NCBI GenBank assembly: GCA_014904845.1
Contig: MU119548.1
Coordinates: 1 to 40,650 of the forward strand
Length of the DNA stretch: 40,650 bases
Reading direction: 5' to 3'
Source of the DNA: Acephala macrosclerotiorum
Lineage: Eukaryota > Ascomycota > Leotiomycetes > Helotiales > Mollisiaceae
In this document: positions 20,893-30,262 of the stretch, piece by piece
How the letters are laid out: every line of letters begins with the position of its first letter
Numbering within the stretch: the first letter of the stretch is position 1
Program-made: the position numbers and the translations under genes
The notes under the pieces: model-generated
Seen by the model: the letters and a program-made list of their open reading frames with translations, nothing else
The model's database searches: none
Told to the model about the DNA's origin: nothing

Positions 20893-22520
20893 TCATGAGT
20901 GTGAGACTGAATCGAATATATCCTTCCCCTGCTTGTCATGCAAGATACCAATCCACATGAAAGTCTCTAGGATTACTCGCATCTCATCCCACGACTTCAC
21001 TTGACATATCTCGAGATATTTTCGTAGATGTTCCTTCGTCCATGAGTCATTAGAGCAGTCTAACTTTGAGATCCTCCCGATAATCAAAATCAAGAGCATA
21101 AGCTGAGAATGCAGTTCGCTGGATGGCTCAGAGACAGAAACGCAATTCCTATAAGTCGCAGAAAACTGTAGAAGATAAGGCATCGTCACGTTTTTCCACT
21201 GTAAAAAGACATTGTAAGAGAAAGTGAGTAGACCGAGACGTATCATCTCATCTGTAGACCCAGTCTCGAAGTCCATTTGAAGAAGACGATACATGACGGA
21301 TGTCATGGTTTCTAGGCACAATTTCAGTGAGAGCATATGTTGCGTTCGCGCCGAGAAGTTTACCAGAGAACAGAATTTTGCCATAGTACTTCATGCTGTA
21401 CTCAAAGCCCCGTCCATAAAGTTGAATTTATACTCTGACTCGTAGTCAAGGGCATTTTTGGATTGAGCACGAAATTTCGCCAGGATAAAGGACTAAAGGC
21501 TCTAAAATGCGGACATCGAAGAACACAGTTGATGAGCTAGTATGGAGCGCCATTGCGATATCGCATCTATGTCATCATCCAGTCAAATCTGTCTCTTGGG
21601 AACTTAGGTTCTAGGAAACGGTGACTGCTTACCTTAGAATTTCCAACAGAAGTTTCTTATCTCCGAATTTACCCAAACCTCCTCGGAGATTGACCATCTT
21701 GCGGAGGCCCTCCATGTGCTGCTTTGTGGTTTCGTACTCTCCTACGAGCTTCGCACTCATTGCCAAGGTCAAGACAGTCGAGATCGTAGAGTCTGAAACC
21801 TTTACCTCTTCGTCTTCCGTCAAGAGTCTCTCTCGTAAAAGTTGGACTCCTTTCAGAAAGTAGAGCGCTGCTTCTTGCTTGACCGATTGCGTTGTCTCTT
21901 GATATGTGATCTTCTCAGCAAAAGCTTCGACCGCGAAGATAGTTACATGAATGTATGCGGCATCCAGGGCGTAGGGTTCAAACCACGACTTTTCTTTCCT
22001 ATGAAAGTCTACGACCGAGGCTAGAGGGCACATGATTCGCAGGGATATGGTGAAGACTGTGTTGACTAAGGTGAGCGGCTTTCCTTTACTGAGTCTTAGA
22101 AAAGATGTATGAAAGAGATTGACACTTGATGATATCGCCCCACGTGGCTGGTTCTAACTCAACGGCAAAGTTGGTGAAGGACAGATCCGAGCTGACCCGT
22201 CTAGGAATGGCCGAACGACATGCATCAATCACTTCATCCAAAGGCGTCGATGCAGTTTGATCGTGGTCATTGATTCTAACTCTCGAAGTTGTGACCTTCC
22301 GTCGTTTAGCCTGGGAAGACTTGGTCCGGTTTTTCCCTAGCATCACATGGCTGCGAATGAGCTTCCGTGTCTCTGGGTTAGCTTTTTTGACATCCGTCGA
22401 GATGATGAAATGCATTCCTATTGAAGTCAACAATCCAACGGAACCTGAAAGTGTTCAGGAAAGCAATGCTGCACTAGCTTGACGGAATGAGAGCTTACCC
22501 GAGCTTTCCGAAGTGGCCAT
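20893..22520 (-). pseudogene. fungal-specific transcription-factor-like gene with disrupted frame
   Basis: The family is the large fungal group of putative regulators without a zinc cluster of their own. Recognisable blocks in order: MHFIISTD, KLIRSHVMLGKN, PRRVSSDLSFTNFAVELEP, CPLASVVDF, WFEPYALDAAYIH, LSTVLTLAMSAKL-type, LRKMVNLRGGLGKFG, EILRCDIAMALHT, then FCSLVNF, TMTSVMYRLL and GKDIFDSV at the end. Exons 22520-22499, 22444-22124, 22065-21633 and 21566 onward. The donor at 22123 is the unusual gtcaat, supported because splicing restores DIIKFNTVFTISLRI. After VLYPGEI (about 21480) the sense moves by one base to RAQSKNALDYE..., and the family tryptophan before STMAKFCSLVN is TGA at 21393-21391. 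An alternative is an ~84-nt intron with donor gtgctc and acceptor catgaag that skips both breaks, at the cost of a conserved stretch. A pseudogene is more likely. Confidence 0.7.
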
Positions 22521-23147
22521 GCTCTCTGATGAAAAAAGTCACTCGTTCCAGATTGTTTGCCTATACTGGTAAACAGTCCTAAGATGTACGAGGATATTCG
22601 ATATGATGATTCTGGATCGTGGAAAAGACAAGATTCCGAAGCTCGAGGAGGAGGTGTAAATGCACTGTAGATCATCTAGCGTGTCAGGGTTTCAATGGTT
22701 TGCTATTTCAGGACTAGTAGCTCGGTTGCTCAGGATGGATGAGCCAATCGGGGCGATTGTTGTCCTGATAGGGGGGCTTGGCTCCTTGTCCAGCATCTCC
22801 CGCATTTTCTGAAGGAACTACTTTTGCGACTTAAGAGATTTAGTGACAATGAGCGTAAATACACTGCTGTGGAGACAGGGTCTAGACGATCTGTCGTGGG
22901 ACTATACCCGAGGCTTATTCTCAGACGACCGAGTAATATGAGCTTGGCCATGGAAACCTTGTCTTGAGCCTCTGCAGACAGTTTCAGTCTTGGATTCCTC
23001 ACGCCTCCCAGGCCCCCTTCTTATATATCTAATATAGAACCCGTTGAAATTCTTTTGCTACCTGATTCCCATCTCCCACAGGTACCTACTTCAGCTCAAC
23101 TCAGAGCTCCCAAATTCCCTTTCAAATTCAGTAGTGGTAGGGTTCAG
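22521..23147. promoter_or_regulatory. divergent region between the regulator and reductase genes
   Basis: About 630 bp between the start of the regulator-like gene (-) and that of the short-chain dehydrogenase (+), so it would hold both promoters. A TATA-like cttatatatctaatatag lies at about 23020-23037, ~110 bp before the reductase ATG. Short open frames here carry no domain. Confidence 0.45.
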
Positions 23148-24010
23148 ATGGCGTCATTAAGAAAGACTATTCTCATTACTGGTTGCTCTGAAGGTGGACT
23201 TGGTGCAGCTTTGACCGAGGTTTTCCACAATAAGGGATTCCACGTCTTCGCAAGTGCCCGAACACCCTCCAAGATCCCATCATCCCTCGCTAAATCACCG
23301 CATGTCGCCGCCCTTAAACTAGACGTCTTATCCTCAGAGTCAATTGCAACAGTGAAAAAGAGTGTCAGTGCAGAAACTGGAGACAAGCTTGATGTTCTCG
23401 TCAACAACAGCGGCTCAGTATCATCCTGCCAGCCTTGGACACACCAATCGAGGAAGGGAATAAGCTGTTCGACCTGAATTTCTGGGCTACACTTGCCATG
23501 ATTCGGGCTTTTTCTCCATTGCTGGTTAAAGCTAAAGGTTGCGTCATAAACAATGCGCCAGTAAGCGGAATGATTCAACTTCCCTACAACAGTATGTATC
23601 TCACGACCTGCTTTTCCTCCTCATAGAAGAAGGCGGCTGACCATGACGTTAGGCCTCTACAACGCTTCAAAAGGTGCCATGATTGTTGGAAGCGAAACGT
23701 TGCGTCTTGAACTTGCTCAACCCGACGCCGGTACCCAAGAACTCATACTATTACGGTGTACGGGACGTCATTGAAGGACAATCAGATGGGAGGATGCAAG
23801 CTAATGGTATAACACCAGGAGATTTTGCTGTCAAGGTCGTCTATGAGGTGGAGAGGGGAACTTGTGGGAAGGTCTGGGTTGGAGGTTGGAGGTGGGGTAG
23901 GCTTTGCTCGGCTGGGAGCATGGCTACTACCACAATCAGTCATTATGGGTGCCTTTTCCCCTTATGCCAGTGAATTTGTATACTACGCAGAACGACATGC
24001 ACTAACTTAG
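23148..24010 (+). pseudogene. short-chain dehydrogenase/reductase pseudogene (AYR1-like)
   Basis: Classical SDR resembling 1-acyl-dihydroxyacetone-phosphate reductase relatives, which use NADPH. It starts well: MASLRKTILITGCSEGGLGAAL with the TGxxxGxG cofactor motif at residues 11-19, and KLDVLVNNSG. At about 23412-23425 the frame slips, and the sense continues in another frame as LPALDTPIEEGNKLFDLNFW, then to QLPYNS. An intron (23592-23652, gtatgt...ctgac...gttag) then joins to LYNASKGA, the catalytic YxxxK. After LRLELAQ about 30 residues expected in the family are missing, and the sense resumes in a third frame (PVPKNSYYYG ... KVVYEVERGTCGKVWVG), and again in a fourth (GVGFARLGAWLLPQS). 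At least three frame breaks and one internal loss make it non-functional unless the assembly is wrong. Confidence 0.85.
23592..23652 (+). other. intron in the reductase pseudogene
   Basis: 61 nt with textbook donor gtatgt, branch gctgac and acceptor gttag; it still splices cleanly to the catalytic YNASK block. Confidence 0.8.
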
Positions 24011-24185
24011 ATTCAGGACGAGATGCTGGAGAATATGATCCCCGTCTCCGCTAGGATAAAATCTGAGGAGATTGGGAAGATAACATGGAGCGATCTTTGT
24101 GCGATGGCTGTCTGATGAATGACTCTTGTATCTTCAAACTCATTGTTGTTCTATTTCCATTAGCATGTAGGAGCATATGGGTGTA
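24011..24185. other. 3' intergenic region between reductase pseudogene and monooxygenase
   Basis: Convergent 3' ends; no gene or structured terminator recognised. Confidence 0.4.
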
Positions 24186-25602
24186 CTATAATCTAGCCTT
24201 GACCTCTTGAAAGTCGTCTCCGGTCTCCTTGTACTCTCCCAAAGCCCTTTCAAACGCCTTGACCACGTCATGCTCATGCAGCCAGTTCGTGTTGGATCCC
24301 TTAGAAGCTCTGGCTCTTAGCTCACCATCTGTTTCAACATGTCCAGCGCGAAGCTTGGCTATCCTTGCCGCATTATTTGAGTATACCAGTTTTAAGAGCT
24401 TTTCCGCATGTGGCTTTCTTGTCGCCTCATAAACTTTGAAGGCTTTCAAGATCTCCTCTGTAGACGGCTTGAGCGTCGCTGTCACTGGAAACACCGAGTT
24501 TAACGCGAGAGAAAGCGCGTATGCGTCGTCAATAGCGATAGATCCCCCTGTTGCATGAGCTCCACCATGAGCATGCGCGGCATCTCCGATAAGTACTACC
24601 CGACCCCCAAAGATCCACGAGTCGAGCGTGCCGGCACATGACAGATTGGGGAAAAGTCGCACTGAGGGAGTGACTTCTGTCAAAGCTTTCACCACTGGAT
24701 TCCAGTTCTGCATCTGAGTCAGACTGACAACTCCAAGGGCATATAGTAGAGACTTACTGAAAATAAATCTCGGAAAGCTTGCACGCTGGCTTTCTCGTCC
24801 CATTCCGCATCTTTGAATTGCGCATTGGGATCGTCAGGGTCCACGAAAATGCTCCCTACGACGGTGTATGAGTTCTTCCCCAGCTTTGATGAGAAGAACG
24901 AAGTCGTTGGACCCCACCAATGGATGGAATCTAGTGGTAGGTCGGGGATCGATTCCGTTAATGATGCGTCAAAGCAGGTTCGGTATGCTGTCCAACCACT
25001 CCATAGCAACTTGAAGCCGGGGACAAAGAATTGTCTTACAGCCTATTCATTGTTAACTTTTCGTTTCTATTAGTTCTCATAATACCGCGTACCGATTTCA
25101 GCCCATCAGCTCCAATAAGGATGTCGACTTCAGCGGATGACCCATCCTCAAATTTCAACTTCACGCTCTCGGCAAAGACGTCAATACCCACGGTTTTCTT
25201 CCCGAGATGAATGATGTTTTTCGGGACATTGTCCAACAAAGCCCCATGCAGATGGCCACGATGACACCTCGCCGTCTGATGGAAGTACTGATCCACATTG
25301 TCATGCCTATCATTCCCAATAACTTCTCCAGTTTTCCAATGCCTGTAGATCATAGGAAGATTCGAGGGACCGCGGTAACAGACCTCATCCGAAATGGCGT
25401 TTTGAAGACCGAGACGTTCGAGTGTGCGGAGCCCGTTGGGGCCGAGAGCTATGCTGGCACCGATCTCGAGAAGCTCTGGAGCTTGTTCGTAGAGCTGGAC
25501 ATCGATGAGGGGGTGTTTACGGAGGGCTATGGCTGCCGTGAGACCCGCGATGCCGGCGCCAGCTACTGCGACTCGAAGTTTGGGGGTCTCGGGTGAAGAC
25601 AT
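24186..25602 (-). CDS. FAD-dependent monooxygenase, salicylate-hydroxylase-like (3 exons, intact)
   Basis: Group A flavoprotein monooxygenase: uses NAD(P)H, FAD and O2 to hydroxylate an aromatic or similar substrate, which is not predictable here. Exons 25602-25093, 25042-24758 and 24707-24186 give 438 residues, normal length. Motifs: GxGxxG in VAVAGAGIAGLTAAIAL (G15, G17, G20); LIGADGLKS, the DG motif, at about 162-170; GRVVLIGDAAHAHGG, the second FAD motif, with GD at 306-307. Introns of 50 nt each (gtacgc...gttaac...atag and gtaagt...gcag) restore LKSAVRQFFVPGF and LFSNWNPVVKAL. ATG 25602 is chosen since the Rossmann motif follows 10 residues later. It is transcribed toward the reductase pseudogene. 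Such enzymes occur in aromatic catabolism and in secondary-metabolite clusters. Confidence 0.9.
24708..24757 (-). other. monooxygenase intron 2
   Basis: 50 nt, gtaagt...gatgcag, phase 0; joins FRDLFS to NWNPVV. Confidence 0.88.
25043..25092 (-). other. monooxygenase intron 1
   Basis: 50 nt, gtacgc...gttaac...atag, phase 0. Confidence 0.88.
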
Positions 25603-26069
25603 CGTGAATAAAGTCGCAATTGGATAGAACTGCGTTCTACGTTGAGTTTTTAATCGATCCTCACAGTTAATGGACGCCTTCAATAAGGTTTTATTTCCAA
25701 TCTCGACATTTCAGGCCTTGATCATGCCATACCCCACTCTTCTGAATGGAGAAACTTATGACGAGATGTGGAGCTCGTCAAGATACCAGGCCGTCCATCC
25801 CTGGTTGTTCAGACTGCTCTGGAGGTCGAGCTGATGAGGAAAAATATTTAGGTAGTTGAGCTCTATCTTCGTTCCACATTCGGTTGGTAAGCATATACCA
25901 CTAGACCTCACGTGACTGGATCTTGCTCTGGGTTGCGCCTGATCCAACATACATACAATTATTCCCGATCCTCAAAGGGTCTTAAGCTTCACCCATATGC
26001 CAGGTCCTCGCGACGCAAATAGCTCCTCGAATAAGAAGCAGGATGTCGAAACGCTTATGCTCTCGGAGT
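25603..26069 (-). promoter_or_regulatory. upstream region of the monooxygenase, no gene seen
   Basis: About 470 bp of normal composition before the foldback element. No recognisable coding frame or named site; presumably holds the monooxygenase promoter. Confidence 0.4.
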
Positions 26070-26256
26070 CAGCGTTCCAAACGGGTGGTTCGGTTCCGAT
26101 TTTAGTACAGTTCTAACAGTCGGTTCTAGTTCCGGCTAATCAGAGAACTAAACTGCCCTGAGCTAGTACAGTTCTGGAAAAAGCCAGAACCGAACTGGAC
26201 TAGCTCAGTTCGGGCAAACAGTTCTCGCTTAATGGAACCACTCGTTGGAAACGCTG
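26070..26256. mobile_element. 187-bp foldback MITE-like element
   Basis: The ends are inverted: left cagcgttccaaacgggtggt, right (reverse complement) cagcgtttccaacgagtggt. The repeat continues inward imperfectly, so almost the whole element folds into one long hairpin around 26176-26185 (arms with ctgagctagt / actagctcag). The flanks tcggagtc (26063-26070) and tcaaagtc (26257-26264) match at 6 of 8 bases, the two differences being g against a. An 8-bp duplication and CAG-type ends would suit a hAT-like non-autonomous element. There is no coding capacity. Confidence 0.6.
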
Positions 26257-26309
26257 TCAAAGTCCTCAAGTTAACGTAGTATTTAATCCTTATAATATAA
26301 TAAGTATTG

Positions 26310-26335
26310 TAATTAAATCTCGCTATAAAAATTAT
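26310..26335 (+). repeat. left terminal inverted repeat of the pogo-like element (RIP-mutated)
   Basis: Matches the right end allowing C-to-T and G-to-A changes; keeps the ctcg core. Confidence 0.55.
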
Positions 26336-26911
26336 ATAATATAAAAATATTTTATTAATAAAAATAATTTGTTCGATTTTATCGATTTTTAAATAAAAAT
26401 TAAAAATAATTTTAATATTAAAATAATTTTTATATAATATAATTTTTAAACGTATTATAATTACTAATTTTAAAAAACGTAATATTCGTCGTCGTCGTAT
26501 TAAAATTAATAAATTATAAATTATAATTAAAATATAATTTATAATTTAATTTAATTTAAAATTAAATATTAAAAATTATATTTTTTACGTACGATTATTT
26601 TAATAATTCTAATTACAAATTTAATTACAAATTAATAAAAATTTAAAAAAAACGATTATATTTTTAAAAATTATATAATAAACGTAAATTATTTAAAATA
26701 ATTATATTATAAATATAATTATTTTTTATTATTTTTAAAAATTAATTATTATAAAAAAACTTTTTAATATTAATTTTACGATTAATAAAAATATAATAAA
26801 ATAAAAAATATTTTAAATATAAATTATAAACGTATTAATAATTAACGAATTTATTTTATTATTAAAAAAACAAATAATTAATAAAAATAATTATTAAAAT
26901 ATATAAAATAA

Positions 26912-26913
<2 letters not shown>

Positions 26914-27002
<89 letters not shown>
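26914..27002. repeat. 89-nt poly(A) tract with one T
   Basis: Uninterrupted A except for T at 26972. It is much longer than other A runs in the AT-rich blocks, and could be the tail of a retroposon (LINE/SINE) or a mononucleotide microsatellite; no coding or terminal repeat is tied to it. The exact length in an assembly is unreliable. Confidence 0.85.
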
Positions 27003-27004
<2 letters not shown>

Positions 27005-27196
27005 GATTATTTTTTATTATTAAAATTATTTAAATTTTTAAAATATTATAACGATTTAAATTTACTAAAGCAAATAAATTAAAAAGTATTTAAACGTTAA
27101 ATAATTTTATAAAATTTTTTATAACGTTATAAATTAATAACAAAATTTAAAAAAAAACTTAAATTTTTTTTTTATAAAAAAATAAAATTTTAATTA

Positions 27197-27988
27197 AAAC
27201 TCTATTTTTTACTTTGAATTATTTTTTATTTTGAACTATTTTTTATATTAAAAACGCCGATTTTTAACTTTTATTATTTCTACGAATAATTATTAAAAAT
27301 ACTTAAAATTAAAAAATTAAATTTTTTATATAACAACTAAAAAATTTACTAATTTTTTTTAAATTTAAATTACGTAATATCGTTTAATTAAACTTGGAAA
27401 AAAATATATATTTATTTAAATTTTTTTAAACTTTAATAACTTTTTATAATATTCGCTAATAAAAGATTTTTTTAATAAAATTTTTAATTTATTTAATAAA
27501 GATTGGAATTAGAAAGTTTTATAAAAAGTTACTAATTAGTTTAGTTTTTATTAAATTTTAAAAAATTCTTATATAAATTTTTTATATAGAAGTTTTTATT
27601 ATTATTAATAAAAAAAGTTACTATTAATAAAAACTTTTAAATATTGCGCGGTCGGTAATACACTAATATAAAGAATGTAAATATAAATTTTTATTATAAT
27701 ATAATAATAATTACAAAAGTTATTTAAAAAATTTTAAAAATTTAAAAATGTATATAAATTATATAAGACTTTTTTTTTCGAGTTTCGAGATTTAATTAAA
27801 AAATTTAAAAAAATTTAAATAAAAAAAGCGAAATTTTATGATTGTGTTTTAAGCTTAAAATATATTATTTATTAAATACTTTTTATTTTTATTAATTATT
27901 CGTAGAAATAATAAAAATTTAAAATCGGCGTTTTTAATATAAAAAGTAATCCAAAGTAGAGAGTAATTCAAAGTAAAAAGTAGAGCTT
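27197..27988. mobile_element. 792-bp element with 97-bp inverted repeats (nested, non-autonomous)
   Basis: Arms 27197-27293 and 27892-27988 are reverse complements with mainly C/T and G/A differences. Shared blocks include actttgaatta, ttttatattaaaaacgccga and attatttctacgaataatt. TA flanks both ends (27195-27196 and 27989-27990), as for Tc1/mariner insertions. The interior has no open frame and includes one GC-richer spot, attgcgcggtcggtaatac near 27643-27661. Transcribed arms would form a long hairpin. It is probably nested in the pogo-like remnant. Confidence 0.75.
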
Positions 27989-28034
27989 TATATTATTATT
28001 AATACAAAAATACTTTAATATATTTTTAATTTTA

Positions 28035-28072
28035 TTGTCTCCGAAAGCCATCCTTATGACGAGGTTTAACTG
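28035..28072 (-). repeat. right terminal inverted repeat of the pogo-like element (unmutated)
   Basis: Reads cagttaaacctcg inward on the minus strand and retains normal GC, marking the abrupt end of RIP at this block. Confidence 0.6.
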
Positions 28073-28514
28073 TATATTATATAGTAGAGAAATAAGCGAG
28101 CCTTGAGGTCTTGGCGCGATGCGCCTCCTCTGATTGGTCCTTCAAAAAACCGAATCATGTGATATCGGCGCACTCCGCCCCCTAGCCGGCTGACCCAGCA
28201 GTCAGTTACAATAGGTCGCAATCGTCATTACTTATATATCAGGACATCAAATTAATCGTGTAATTTAAAATCGATGCAACTTTTGAAGAAGCTCACAATA
28301 GCACTTTTTCAAATTTTACTAACTTAGAACGACTGTTTAGGCGCTTCTCTACGTCGTAAAGTGTGCGTCAGGGTGCTAGGCGGTACGACTGTTGTGGCCT
28401 TCATAATCAGGCACAAATGCCCCCTCTTCTCTCTCTCCTCCTTTAATCCTCTCCACTACAAGAGATTGGCTGTCCACCCGAGCTTGCGAGGGTAGGTCAA
28501 TCTCGCCCTTCTAA
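28073..28514. other. gene-free normal-composition region
   Basis: About 440 bp. It contains a small palindrome ggcgcgatgcgcc (28114-28126), a catgtgatatcggcgcactc string, and pyrimidine-rich stretches near 28422-28450 typical of fungal promoters before the gene at 28515. Nothing coding is recognised. Confidence 0.45.
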
Positions 28515-29317
28515 ATGTCAAATTCAATCAGACGACAGCCAAGCCGATTTCTACTCCCACTGCGGCCTGTCCCAAGGTTTTGCCCAGGTAGATACAGGCA
28601 GCAACCGGATGACTTTCTTCGAGTCGCGATATCGTCCGTCTTTCGAAAGGGTTAGGGCTGTCTGCCCCTACTATTAGCGACTACGTCTACACTAAGTTGC
28701 GTGGGACGAAGATCCTCTCAAAGCTACCCGTGACAAAAGGGGACCGATTTACAGGCTATGTAACATGTGTGGATGCGTGGAAGTGCCGAATCAACTTCTC
28801 CGGTATCGTTTTTGAGACTGAAGGGGTATGGAACTCAAAGCACAGAGCGAAGTCGATGGTAGAAAGGAAGCTTTTGGCACATCTGCAGATACGGGAGAGA
28901 GTTTTCGATACCGAGATCGAAGAATTGAGCAGCGCATTGAATGGAAATGTGGTACTTGACGGAAGCCCCCCTCGCGACGAATCCTCCCGCTACAGTCTAA
29001 ATTCTCGAACGAGTGAGATATCTCAGCCTATGGCACCTCAACATTTCAACACATCATTCGCGTCCCTTGTTTTTAGACCGAAGCCTGGATTTGCCCGGGA
29101 GAGGAAGCATTGGGACGGGAGAGGTGGGAGCCGGGATATGAGCCTGAGGAGGTGGGAAAATGAGCGGAGCAATAGGAAAGGGAAGGACGTTGTTGTACGC
29201 GAAGCAAATACAAGGAGGTACCTGTGGGAGCAGATGAGTGTGATGAATTGTGTACTACTGCAAGCAAGTAAATTTGACGTATCCAAAAATGTCAAAGCCT
29301 CTGTCCTCCTCTCGTAA
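28515..29317 (+). CDS. unrecognised protein with a possible dsRNA-binding-like segment (2 exons)
   Basis: Exons 28515-28587 and 28650-29317, joined over a 62-nt intron (28588-28649; gtagat...cgaaag), give 246 residues. Without this intron the second exon has no ATG start and the first runs into TAG. Residues about 52-104 (GDRFTGYVTC ... FETEGVWNSKHRAKSMVERK, then LLAHL) have the beta-beta-helix pattern and the basic K-H-x-AK start of the last helix seen in double-stranded-RNA-binding domains; this is similarity by eye only. The C-terminal half is polar, rich in R, S and G, with no recognised motif. The N-terminus is basic with few acids (R5, R6, R11, R17, R21) and could act as a mitochondrial presequence, which is untested. 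Function unknown. Confidence 0.55.
28588..28649 (+). other. predicted intron of the gene at 28515
   Basis: 62 nt, donor gtagat, acceptor cgaaag, phase 1. Inferred since it links an ATG-headed frame to the long second exon. Confidence 0.55.
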
Positions 29318-29443
29318 TTCATAGACCTTGACTCTCGAGATACTCAAAGGCACAATTGATTTCTGCCTGAGCCGAGTAGTGAAGATTCGCACTGTGTCCA
29401 GTCACATTGTCTCAAAGGTTCTGGACCAACGTGTGGCCAGTTC
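29318..29443. other. convergent 3' intergenic spacer
   Basis: 126 bp between the ends of the genes at 28515 (+) and 30262 (-); no gene or terminator hairpin seen. Confidence 0.4.
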
Positions 29444-30262
29444 TCAAGTAGCTTTCCTTGGCTCGTATCGACCCAGTCGAATCTGATTCCTAATGTTTCG
29501 ATGATGCTCCTGACACTTCTTCGTCGTGAGGGAAACATATGGCGAGTCGTTACCCCGTAGCAGTTCAAAATGGACCTGGCGGTTTTCGGCAGCAAGTTCG
29601 TTCTCGAAATCTGGTTTTCGTATATCCTGATTATAGAGGTAGAAATATCCAATATGTGTCGCGATATGTTCCCGTAGTAATATATCATTGTCGGGAAGAT
29701 CAATCCAGACGTTAATGAGGGTATTGAGCAAGGTTGACAATGGTGGGATGAAGTTGTCGACCTCGTCGACAGTCCGAGGAAGCTTGTAACGCCAATCCTT
29801 GGCCGGAAGGAGTATCACACCCGGAGCGTTCACGTCGTCTGCCTTCGGTAGGTCTGCCATATCGTGGACAGCGCTCGCAGGTATTTGGGCTAGGCGGGGA
29901 ACATTGTCGCTCATCTGTGGAATACCATAGAATCTCGGACTTGGTGTAGTGCGGTTGAACCCGTGAGAAGCCAGCACTCGTGCCGCGCTTTCTGGATCGT
30001 GTACCAGAAGGAAGAGGTCGAACACAATTGTAGGAATATCGTAAGCTGTCAGAGCATCTTCACCCCATATGACGCAGGGAACGCCTGCTTCGTAAAGTAT
30101 ACGGCAGGGTGAAAATCTTGAGTTCTCCATGACAGATAGGTTGCTGAGGGAGTCGTCAAGTGATTTTGGTGGAGCTGCCATCTGATGAGGCTTATCATTC
30201 TTTCTCCAGAGCCAGTGCCAGAAGCGCCGGGGATTCCAGAGACGAGAAGGAAATTGGGGCAT
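29444..30262 (-). CDS. hypothetical fungal protein resembling a degenerate nucleotidyltransferase fold (single exon)
   Basis: 272 residues from an ATG at 30262 with no intron. Residues about 57-88 (YEAGVPCVIWGEDALTAYDI, then PTIVFDLFLLV) resemble the core strand-helix-strand of nucleotidyltransferase-fold proteins, where one expects GG-x-A ... R-x-T-x-DID-hh. Here the glycine pair is GE and DID is replaced by DLF, so catalysis is doubtful. The rest (LLPAKDWRYKLP, IPPLSTLLNTLINVWIDLPD, LREHIATHIGYFYLYN, IRLGRYEP) matches my recollection of a fungal hypothetical family of this layout. It is transcribed away from the phosphoesterase, sharing a 336-bp promoter region. Confident that it is a gene, unsure of function. 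Confidence 0.7.
   Translation of the reverse strand: MPQFPSRLWNPRRFWHWLWRKNDKPHQMAAPPKSLDDSLSNLSVMENSRFSPCRILYEAGVPCVIWGEDALTAYDIPTIVFDLFLLVHDPESAARVLASHGFNRTTPSPRFYGIPQMSDNVPRLAQIPASAVHDMADLPKADDVNAPGVILLPAKDWRYKLPRTVDEVDNFIPPLSTLLNTLINVWIDLPDNDILLREHIATHIGYFYLYNQDIRKPDFENELAAENRQVHFELLRGNDSPYVSLTTKKCQEHHRNIRNQIRLGRYEPRKAT

Larger units (their letters stand above)
26310..28072. mobile_element. pogo/Fot-like DNA transposon remnant, RIP-mutated
   Basis: The right end read on the minus strand from 28072 is cagttaaacctcgtcataag, the kind of terminus seen in pogo/Fot/Tigger-type Tc1-mariner elements. The left end at 26310 reads taattaaatctcgctataaa, the same sequence with almost only transitions (16 of 26 positions identical, 9 of the other 10 transitions). 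The span of 1763 bp is close to full-length Fot-type elements, but the interior is almost pure AT without an open transposase and contains a second inverted-repeat element. TA follows the right end (28073-28074); the left flank reads tg, so the target duplication is not confirmed. Confidence 0.6.

Noticed and set aside
22730..23002. 90-residue minus-strand frame upstream of the regulator
   Set aside because: No recognisable domain or splice continuity; it lies in the divergent promoter region.
28646..28656. Telomere-like gggttaggg
   Set aside because: A single unit within coding and splice-site sequence; no tandem TTAGGG array.
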